A stretch of DNA of 8,333 nucleotides from Tannerella sp. (GTDB lineage: Bacteria > Bacteroidota > Bacteroidia > Bacteroidales > Tannerellaceae): the NCBI GenBank assembly GCA_031277235.1, contig JAITMT010000062.1, forward strand, positions 1-8,333, given 5' to 3'. The first letter of the stretch is position 1, and each line of letters opens with the position of its first letter. Under the pieces are notes generated by a model. It worked only from the letters and a program-made list of their open reading frames with translations. It was not told where the DNA came from and did no database searches. Made by a program: the position numbers and the translations under genes. Below, piece by piece: positions 1 through 5,783 of the stretch.

Positions 1-42
1 GTATAAATTAAACAACAGACCAAGAGCAAAATTAAATTTTTA

Positions 43-73
43 TTCACCCAAAGAAATTTTCTTCCTATCTTTG
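43..73 (+). promoter_or_regulatory. Orphan Bacteroidota-type promoter-like sequence
   Basis: TATCTTTG at 66-73 is a perfect match to the TAnnTTTG -7 element used by the primary sigma factor of Bacteroidota, followed by C as is common. The expected -33 TTTG is poor: the matching position (about 43-47) reads TTCAC. No open reading frame follows; transcription would run straight into the repeats at 93-323. It could be a relic of a displaced gene, a promoter for a short non-coding RNA, or chance in AT-rich DNA. Confidence 0.33.
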
Positions 74-121
74 CACAAACAAAAGTTGCATTCAGTAGTT
101 GAAACTACTAGCAAGCAAGAG

Positions 122-323
122 CCTGCGGAAAATTTGAAGATTTGAGGATTTGAAGATTTGAAAAAAACCTAATTTCACAAACTGAAAAAACCTCAGTAGC
201 GGCAAGCAAGAGGTACAATATATAAGTTTCCTGCGGAAAATTTGAAGATTTGAAGATTTGAAGATTTGAAAAAAAACCTAATTTCACAAACTGAAAAAAC
301 CTCAGTAGCAAGAGGTACAATAT
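122..323 (+). repeat. Two ~95-100 bp direct repeats with internal 8-bp tandem arrays
   Basis: Copy A is 122-221 and copy B is 230-323. Both run from CCTGCGGAAAA through four tandem copies of the 8-bp unit ATTTGAAG (132-163 and 240-271), an A-tract (7 A in copy A, 8 in B), CCTAATTTCACAAACTG, AAAAAACCTCAGTAGC and AAGAGGTACAATAT. Copy A carries 7 extra bases after CAGTAGC. Apart from that, the A-tract and one G/A change in the second 8-bp unit, the copies are identical, which implies a recent duplication or gene conversion. The tail of an earlier, damaged copy may lie at 93-121, where CAGTAG and GCAAGCAAGAG recur directly before copy A. Confidence 0.85.
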
Positions 324-332
324 TAATAAACC

Positions 333-381
333 TCATTACCTCATTGTCTTTACATCAAAAACCAACGGAATGAGGTAATGA
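333..381. repeat. 13-bp perfect inverted repeat
   Basis: TCATTACCTCATT at 333-345 is exactly complementary to AATGAGGTAATGA at 369-381, with a 23-base spacer. A transcript from either strand could fold into a 13-bp stem. There is no T-run after the right arm, so on the plus strand it is not a standard intrinsic terminator. It lies between the direct repeats and the inverted repeat copy, so it may mark a junction or terminal repeat of the inserted repeat block. Confidence 0.6.
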
Positions 382-400
382 AGAGATGACACATATCCCT

Positions 401-433
401 GCTACTGAGGTTGTTTTGTTGTTAAAATTAGGT
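401..433 (-). repeat. Inverted, partial copy of the long direct repeat
   Basis: The stretch starts GCTACTGAGGTT and ends AAATTAGGT. Read on the minus strand it matches the ACCTAATTT ... AACCTCAGTAGC segment of the repeats at 122-323 (about 167-200 and 277-309). The two ends match well and the middle is diverged by substitutions and a small length change. The ATTTGAAG array is missing from this copy. Direct plus inverted copies within 320 bases indicate a mobile or recombination-prone repeat family. Confidence 0.6.
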
Positions 434-492
434 GGAAATGAGGTTTGGAAACGATGTTCGGCGACAGGCTTGAAAAGCCCGATTTTCATAAA

Positions 493-637
493 CGCAGGCG
501 AGCGTAGCGTTGCCTGCGGACACCCGACTGCGTTACCTGCGGAATCTACGCAGCATTACCTGCGAACACCCTTGCGTCGCCTGCGGACACAACAAACGCA
601 GAGAGCATGCAAACTCCCGCAGGTCGCTGACCTGCGG
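493..637. repeat. GC-rich patch of CCTGCGG repeats
   Basis: CCTGCGG occurs on the plus strand at 513, 536, 580 and 631, with a one-base variant CCTGCGA at 559 and the reverse complement CCGCAGG at 617. The same heptamer opens both long direct repeats (122 and 230). Two degenerate tandem units of about 44-48 bp can be aligned: from 513 (CCTGCGGACACCC, TGCGT, CCTGCGGA, ACGCAG) and from 559 (CCTGCGAACACCC, TGCGT, CCTGCGGA, ACGCAG). Two potential hairpins are formed: CGCAGGC 493-499 with GCCTGCG 512-518, and CCGCAGGT 617-624 with ACCTGCGG 630-637 around a 5-base loop. No protein is recognisable in any frame. Confidence 0.7.
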
Positions 638-647
638 TTATGAAAAT

Positions 648-664
648 CTGTCCTTTCAGGACAG
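648..664. repeat. Short perfect hairpin, 6-bp stem
   Basis: CTGTCC (648-653) and GGACAG (659-664) are complementary around the loop TTTCA. There is no T-run on the plus strand, so it is not a standard terminator. It sits about 60 bases upstream of the promoter of the TPR gene and would not be in that transcript. It could be a regulator site or part of a dispersed repeat; the sequence alone does not decide. Confidence 0.4.
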
Positions 665-724
665 TCGTATCCCGCGTGAATGGAAGGCAGTTTTATCCAA
701 AATCGCGAAAAAATCACAAATTCT

Positions 725-755
725 TTTGTATTTTCCGCAACAAGTACTACCTTTG
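725..755 (+). promoter_or_regulatory. Promoter of the TPR/outer-membrane barrel operon
   Basis: TTTG at 725-728, a 19-base spacer, and TACCTTTG at 748-755 together match the Bacteroidota primary sigma promoter (TTTG, about 19-21 bases, TAnnTTTG). Transcription should begin near 760-763, leaving an untranslated leader of under 20 bases before the ATG at 779. There is no Shine-Dalgarno sequence, which is normal for this phylum. No other candidate of equal quality lies between 640 and 779. Confidence 0.7.
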
Positions 756-778
756 CGAGAAGTTACGTTTAATATGAG

Positions 779-3778
779 ATGAAGACAAGGAAAAAAATAC
801 TGATTACGTTATGTTTGACCGTTGCGTTTGCGGCTGTAAACGGGCAACGCTCTTACCGGTTTGACGCGCCCGACAGGTTGTTTGCCGCCGGAAAAGATTT
901 TTTTGAACTGAAAAACTATGCGGGTTGCATTGACAAACTCGAAGAGTATAAGAAAGTTGCAGACAACAGGGATCTGATCCAGGAGGCTGATTTTATGCTG
1001 GCGTACATTGCTTTCGAGCAGGGAAAACACCTGTCTCTGGATATGCTGACGTCGTATCTGGAAAAATATCCCGATTCGCGGCACGCTGATATGGTGCGTT
1101 TTCTGAAGGGAAACTGTTATTTTGAGTTGGGCGATTACGAAGCCGCCGAAAAAAGTTTTTCGGTCGTTAATATCGAAACGCTAAACGTTGAGCAGCAGGA
1201 AGAATTGCTCTATCGGCTTGCCTTTTCACAGTTGCAAAACGAACAGCCGGAGACCGCGCGGCAAAACTTCGCCATCGCCCGCGAATACAACGGCGTATAT
1301 GCCCAGGCGTCAACGTATTACCTGGCATATATTGACTATACGAACGCCAAATTCGACGAGGCGTTAAAAAATTTCAACAAACTGAAAAATACACCCGCAT
1401 TTAGTGCGCAATCCAGTTATTACATTGTGCAAATCAACTACTTGAATGAAGATTACGACCAGGTAGTGCGGCAGGTCGAAAGACTGTTGAAAACCAATCC
1501 CGACGCCGATACCAAAACGGAACTGTACCGTATTGCCGGAATTTCCTATTATCAGCTTAATAATCAGGACCAAGCCATAACCATGCTGAGACAATACGTC
1601 GCTTCGACCGATAATCCCGACCGCAGTGCGCTCTACATGCTTGGCGTTTGTGAATATAACGTGGAAAATTATGAGCAAAGCATTGAAACACTGTCGAAAA
1701 CGATTGCCGAAGACGACGAACTGACGCAAAACGCAAGTCTGTATCTCGGATACGATTATCTGAAAATCAATGATAAAAACAATGCCCGCATGGCTTTTGA
1801 CCAGGCGGGAAGCATGACTTATGACAAAAAAGTGCAGGAAGCCGCGCTCTACAACTACGCTCTCCTCATTCACGAAACGTCGTTTACGGGTTTTGGCGAA
1901 TCGGTGAAAGTGTTTGAACGTTTCCTGAACGATTTTCCCAATTCGCTGTATGCGGATAAGGTATATGACTATCTGGTAGAGGTTTACATCTCTTCCAAAA
2001 ACTATGAGGCGGCGCTGGAATCCATTGACAAAATCAAAAAGCCGACGACCCGGATTTTGGAAGCGAAACAAAATATCCTGTTCCAACTGGGCAATCAGGA
2101 ATTTATGAACATGAATACCGAAGTCGCGATTGATTATTTTACAAAAGCCATAGAATTAGGAAATTACGACAGCGAAGCCCGCGCCAACGCCTATTTCTGG
2201 CGCGGCGAATCGTATTATCGCAACAGCCAATATACCAAAGCCATATCCGATTTCAACACGTATCAAAATGCCTCAAAACAGGGATTTTCAGAGGTTTACT
2301 CGCCGGTATATTACAATCTCGGATACTGTTATTTCAAGTTAAAAGATTATAATCAGGCGCTTACCGCTTTTCGCCGTTATTTGACGCTCGAAAAAAATCC
2401 GGTTACGCTTGCCGATACGTACAACCGCGCCGGCGACTGCCTGTTTTACCAGCGTCAGTATGCCGAGGCGGAAACCAATTATCAGCGCGCCGTCGAACTG
2501 ATGCCCGACGCCGCCGATTATGCGCTCTATCAGCGTGGGTTCGTGCAGGGTTTGCAAAAGGATTACAGCGGAAAAATCAGGTCGCTCGATAAACTCATCA
2601 ACGAATATCCGTCGTCGCAATACATTGATGATGCGCTCTTTGAGCGCGGGCGTTCATACATTTTGCTGGATAAGGACAGCGAAGCCGCAAATTCCTTCAA
2701 GCGGCTGATAGACAACCATCCGCAATCCAGCCTTGCTCCGAAGGCAGGCGTTCAACTCGGATTGCTGTATTACAATGACAATCAGTATGAAAACGCAGTC
2801 GAAGCCTATAAAAAAGTAGTAAAAAATTATCCCGGCAGCGAAGAGGCGAAAGTGGCTTTGCAGGACTTGAAATCGGTCTATATTGACATGAACGACATCA
2901 GTTCCTACGCGGCTTATCTCAATTCGATGGGCGAGGGAATGCGGCTGGAAGTGAGCGTACAGGACTCCCTGACGTATCTTGCCGCTGAAAAACTGTTTAC
3001 CAAAGGCGACATGGCAAACGCGCAGAAAAGTCTTGAAAACTATCTGAAAGCCTATCCCGGCGGCGCTTTCAGTTCCAACGCCAATTTCTATCTGGCGAGA
3101 ATTGCTTTCGGCAAACAGAATTATCCGGAGGCTAAACGGCTGTTTATATTGGTGTTAAACAGCGGAAATCCGAAATTCCGCGAAGAATCGCTGGCTCGGA
3201 AATCCGAAATCGAATATCTCGACAAAGATTACGCCGAAGCCTTGAAAACGTTTCGGGAACTGGCTTCGGCAGCCGAATCGCGCGAAAATATCGAAGCCGC
3301 CAAAATCGGCGTCATGCGATGCGCCCAATTTACGGGGCAGGACCGCGAAGCCATCGAAGCCGCCACCGATTTGCTGAAGGAAACCAAACTTTCGCCTGAA
3401 ATTCAAGCCGAAGCGCGTTATCTGCGGGCGAAGGCAAACATCAAACTGGGCGATCCGAACAAGGCGATTGACGACTTCACCGTTTTGAGCAAGGACACGC
3501 GAACGGCATACGGCGCGGAGGCAAAATTCATGCTGGCACAATTGTATTACGACAAAAAAGACCCGTCGCGGGCTGAAAAAGTATTGACCGAATTTATCGA
3601 AAGCGGCACGCCGCATCAATACTGGCTGGCGCGCGGATTCATCTTGATGTCTGATATTTACGTAGATAAAGGCGATGAATTTCAGGCTCGCCAGTATTTG
3701 ACTTCGTTGCAGCGCAATTACAAGGGCAACGAGGAGATTAACAGCATGATTGAAAGCAGATTGAAAAAATTGAAATAA
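779..3778 (+). CDS. Large secreted tetratricopeptide-repeat (TPR) protein
   Basis: A 999-residue exported protein made almost wholly of TPR helix pairs, hence an alpha-solenoid scaffold for protein contacts, most likely in the periplasm. Residues 1-22 form a signal peptide: basic MKTRKK, a hydrophobic core, and cleavage after AAVNG, leaving Gln at +1. There is no lipobox cysteine and no later membrane segment. TPR-like repeats run from about residue 30 to the C-terminus. Recurrent signatures are a YP-S/G linker (YLEKYPDSRHAD near 93, NEYPSSQYIDDA near 608, KNYPGSEEAK near 680) followed by A-x-x-x-L/Y-G and G-x-Y/N-x-x-A. The last ~70 residues (AKFMLAQLYYDKKD onward) resemble the TPRs of BamD/CpoB-type envelope proteins. 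The ATG at 779 is the start that gives the signal peptide and lies just after a promoter. The next gene begins 8 bases after the stop, so the two form an operon. The TPR call is firm, but the specific partner or cargo is unknown. A role as periplasmic partner of the downstream barrel is inferred. Confidence 0.9.
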   Translation: MKTRKKILITLCLTVAFAAVNGQRSYRFDAPDRLFAAGKDFFELKNYAGCIDKLEEYKKVADNRDLIQEADFMLAYIAFEQGKHLSLDMLTSYLEKYPDSRHADMVRFLKGNCYFELGDYEAAEKSFSVVNIETLNVEQQEELLYRLAFSQLQNEQPETARQNFAIAREYNGVYAQASTYYLAYIDYTNAKFDEALKNFNKLKNTPAFSAQSSYYIVQINYLNEDYDQVVRQVERLLKTNPDADTKTELYRIAGISYYQLNNQDQAITMLRQYVASTDNPDRSALYMLGVCEYNVENYEQSIETLSKTIAEDDELTQNASLYLGYDYLKINDKNNARMAFDQAGSMTYDKKVQEAALYNYALLIHETSFTGFGESVKVFERFLNDFPNSLYADKVYDYLVEVYISSKNYEAALESIDKIKKPTTRILEAKQNILFQLGNQEFMNMNTEVAIDYFTKAIELGNYDSEARANAYFWRGESYYRNSQYTKAISDFNTYQNASKQGFSEVYSPVYYNLGYCYFKLKDYNQALTAFRRYLTLEKNPVTLADTYNRAGDCLFYQRQYAEAETNYQRAVELMPDAADYALYQRGFVQGLQKDYSGKIRSLDKLINEYPSSQYIDDALFERGRSYILLDKDSEAANSFKRLIDNHPQSSLAPKAGVQLGLLYYNDNQYENAVEAYKKVVKNYPGSEEAKVALQDLKSVYIDMNDISSYAAYLNSMGEGMRLEVSVQDSLTYLAAEKLFTKGDMANAQKSLENYLKAYPGGAFSSNANFYLARIAFGKQNYPEAKRLFILVLNSGNPKFREESLARKSEIEYLDKDYAEALKTFRELASAAESRENIEAAKIGVMRCAQFTGQDREAIEAATDLLKETKLSPEIQAEARYLRAKANIKLGDPNKAIDDFTVLSKDTRTAYGAEAKFMLAQLYYDKKDPSRAEKVLTEFIESGTPHQYWLARGFILMSDIYVDKGDEFQARQYLTSLQRNYKGNEEINSMIESRLKKLK

Positions 3779-3786
3779 TTAAAGTT

Positions 3787-5589
3787 ATGAAAAAGAACAA
3801 AATATATGCACTTGCCACAGGTTTCATGCTTTTTTTGACAACCGTTGCCGTTTCGGCGCAACAGCCAGATACAAAGGAAGATATTAACCGTCAAATGACA
3901 CTCGAACGCGAATACGACCCGACGATTATGGACGCGTCGAAAATCAATACGCTGCCGAAAGTGCGCGAGATGGTCGTGCAACAGCGACCGATTGTGTATT
4001 CCGATTATACGTTGCCGTTACACTTTGAAAATGAGATCACTGTGCTTCCTTCGGGTACGTTTATGACTGATATTGAGCGTTATGCAAACAAGGGATATTT
4101 GCATTTGGCAGCCGGTATGCTGATGAATTTTACGGGCGATTTCGGGTATCATTTGCTGGATACGGAGCGCGACGACCTGCGTTTTCACTTTTCGCACCGC
4201 TCCACCAACGGGAATGTGCAATCTCCGGACGCGGCTCTGGACGCGCTTTTCGGCAAACGCAAAGCCAAACTGAACGACAACCTCGGAGGACTTGATTTCA
4301 AGCATGCTTTCGATGCGTTGACGCTCTCGCTGGGCGGTAGCGCCGGATTTTCGGCGTTTAATTATTACGGTATGCCGACCAATATTTCCAATATTTCCAC
4401 TTTTCCTGCCGGAAGTAGTGATTCCATTACCAATCAGGCAAATAGAAACATCAATCTTTACGCGAACATTGCTTCAACCATTCAGGAAAAACTGGGCTAT
4501 CATCTGGGCGTTGACTATACGAATTTCAATCAAAAATACGCCTTAGCGCCGGAATATAAGGGAATTACGGAAAATAATATCGGGCTGGATTTCGGACTCA
4601 ATTCGCCCGTTAAAAACGAGCAGTGTTTCGGTATTGACGTGAAACTGAATATTTTAAATTATTCGGCGCCCGAATTGCCGACCGCACTTCAGGCAGACAG
4701 CATCAATTTCGGCAATCGCTATGAATTGACGTTTTCGCCTTATTATAAATTAGATAGAGAATCTCTGAAATTATTGCTCGGCGTCAATTTAATGATGGTT
4801 TCGCAGCAGGAAACCGACTTTCTCGTTTCGCCGAATATTCAACTGGACGTGCCTTTTTCCACCAGCAGCGTGTTCTACGTTGATTTGGGCGGCGGTATCG
4901 AATCCAATACGGTGAGCCAGATTTCGCGCATAAACCGGTATGTCAATCCGGCTTTTCCACCCGACGCCTCCAAAACGTGGTTGGACGGGCAGATGGGCGT
5001 CAGAAGTAGCGTTGCTACGGGGCTGTGGCTCAACATTTTCGGCGGTTACAAATATACCGAAGCGGACGTGTTTTTCAACCCTTCGATGTACGATTGGATT
5101 GACAACGGATTTAACAATGTAAGTATGGCTTATCAGCCTAATTCCCAGAGACTTCAAATAGGCGCCTCCTTGAAATACGACTACAAAAGCATTTTCGGAT
5201 TTTACCTGAAAGGCGCGTACAATCACTATACGCTGACTTACGCGGACAGTTGGAAAAACCGGACTACGCAAATTCCTGATAACGACGATATTCAGGCGTA
5301 TGGAAAACCAAATGTAACAGTCAATCTGGGACTGTACGCCAAACCCGCCGCCCCGCTCACGTTCAATCTGGACTACAATATGCTGTCGGGGATTTATGCC
5401 TATTACAACGGCGAAAACGTGAAAATGAAGCCTGTCAACGACTTGCGTCTTCGCGGTTCGTGGCAATTCAACAATACGTTCAGCCTCTATGCGCAACTGA
5501 ATAACCTGCTTTTCCAGCGTCAGGAATTGATTTTCGGTTATCCCCTGCAACCTTTTACGGCAATGGTCGGTTTCAATGTAAATTTCTGA
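3787..5589 (+). CDS. Outer-membrane beta-barrel protein, TonB-dependent-receptor-like barrel
   Basis: A 600-residue exported protein predicted to sit in the outer membrane. Residues 1-24 are a signal peptide (MKKNK, hydrophobic core, cut after AVSA, leaving QQPDT). About residues 25-85 are hydrophilic, with a REYDP stretch, and probably form a periplasmic segment. From about residue 95 onward there are many alternating polar/aromatic segments typical of transmembrane beta-strands, e.g. DLRFHFSHRST and RLQIGASLKYDY, separated by Asn/Asp/Gly-rich loops. I would guess 18 or more strands. The C-terminus is barrel-like: a NNLLFQRQ turn, a GYPLQPF segment and a final strand ending in Phe, as in TonB-dependent receptors. 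I see no clear TonB box or full plug domain, so it is probably not a classical receptor; length is also well below the usual 700-1000. It starts 8 bases after the TPR gene with no promoter in between, so it is translated from the same mRNA. The function (export channel, uptake channel or assembly partner of the TPR protein) is not determined by sequence. Confidence 0.82.
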   Translation: MKKNKIYALATGFMLFLTTVAVSAQQPDTKEDINRQMTLEREYDPTIMDASKINTLPKVREMVVQQRPIVYSDYTLPLHFENEITVLPSGTFMTDIERYANKGYLHLAAGMLMNFTGDFGYHLLDTERDDLRFHFSHRSTNGNVQSPDAALDALFGKRKAKLNDNLGGLDFKHAFDALTLSLGGSAGFSAFNYYGMPTNISNISTFPAGSSDSITNQANRNINLYANIASTIQEKLGYHLGVDYTNFNQKYALAPEYKGITENNIGLDFGLNSPVKNEQCFGIDVKLNILNYSAPELPTALQADSINFGNRYELTFSPYYKLDRESLKLLLGVNLMMVSQQETDFLVSPNIQLDVPFSTSSVFYVDLGGGIESNTVSQISRINRYVNPAFPPDASKTWLDGQMGVRSSVATGLWLNIFGGYKYTEADVFFNPSMYDWIDNGFNNVSMAYQPNSQRLQIGASLKYDYKSIFGFYLKGAYNHYTLTYADSWKNRTTQIPDNDDIQAYGKPNVTVNLGLYAKPAAPLTFNLDYNMLSGIYAYYNGENVKMKPVNDLRLRGSWQFNNTFSLYAQLNNLLFQRQELIFGYPLQPFTAMVGFNVNF

Positions 5590-5611
5590 TTGTAAATATT
5601 TTATAAGGCAG

Positions 5612-5633
5612 TGAAAGTGTTTTTCATTTTATT
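5612..5633 (+). terminator. Weak terminator-like stem and T-rich tail
   Basis: TGAAA (5612-5616) can pair with TTTCA (5622-5626) around a 5-base loop, followed by TTTTATT. It lies 22 bases after the stop of the barrel gene and before the dsbD promoter, the right place for the end of the operon. The stem is short and AT-rich, so this is a tentative call only. Confidence 0.22.
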
Positions 5634-5700
5634 ACGGAGTTGTTTTTCCTTATTAAAAAAAGCAGGATTTATCGCCGGAAAAAATACTTTCCAATGGAAA

Positions 5701-5732
5701 TTTGTTTATGCGGAAAATATTGTTTATCTTTG
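5701..5732 (+). promoter_or_regulatory. Promoter of dsbD
   Basis: TTTG at 5701-5704, a 20-base spacer and TATCTTTG (5725-5732) followed by C are a near-ideal Bacteroidota primary promoter. Transcription should start near 5738-5740. The site shows that dsbD is a separate transcription unit from the upstream operon. It also rules out the upstream in-frame ATG at 5640 as the normal start, because that codon lies before the promoter. Confidence 0.75.
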
Positions 5733-5783
5733 CCGGAAATTTTAAATAAAAAGAGCATGTCAATCATCAAATTATTCCTGATA

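Larger units (their letters stand above)
1..778. other. Gene-free, repeat-rich intergenic region
   Basis: No convincing gene is present here. The short open frames on both strands run across repeats, show no family resemblance and have no plausible initiation context. Composition is patchy: about 1-400 is strongly AT-rich, about 480-640 is clearly GC-rich, and the last 100 bases are AT-rich again. The contents are listed separately: an orphan promoter-like sequence, two long direct repeats, a 13-bp inverted repeat, an inverted partial repeat copy, a patch of CCTGCGG words, a hairpin, and the promoter of the TPR gene. The mosaic suggests accumulation of several repeat insertions upstream of an operon that kept its own promoter close to its start codon. 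This reading is an inference. Confidence 0.75.

Noticed and set aside
27..34. Minus-strand -7 element TAATTTTG for a divergent promoter
   Set aside because: The only upstream TTTG on that strand (49-52) is just 14 bases away, too short for the known spacing, and the region is AT-rich enough for chance matches.
108..320. Minus-strand frame of 70 codons with an internally repeated peptide
   Set aside because: The peptide repeat (FFSNLQI, SSNFPQ) is simply the direct repeats at 122-323 translated; no start context or homology.
122..323. CRISPR array
   Set aside because: Only two long copies with no spacer-like variable segments of regular size; the internal repeats are 8 bp tandem units.
386..782. 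Two overlapping plus-strand open frames of 85 and 90 codons
   Set aside because: They cross the CCTGCGG repeat patch and the promoter of the TPR gene; their composition follows the repeats and no domain is recognisable.
1364..2086. 240-codon open frame on the minus strand within the TPR gene
   Set aside because: Antisense shadow of a well-supported coding gene; no promoter, no recognisable domain.
4381..4398. 9-bp tandem duplication AATATTTCC x2 in the barrel gene
   Set aside because: In frame, only two units, encodes a plausible loop; too small to mean anything on its own.
4789..5550. 253-codon open frame on the minus strand within the barrel gene
   Set aside because: Antisense shadow; the plus strand gives a clear signal peptide and barrel C-terminus.
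5640..5783. Upstream in-frame extension of dsbD to the ATG at 5640
   Set aside because: The promoter at 5701-5732 lies inside it, and it would put a long non-signal-like stretch before the signal peptide.
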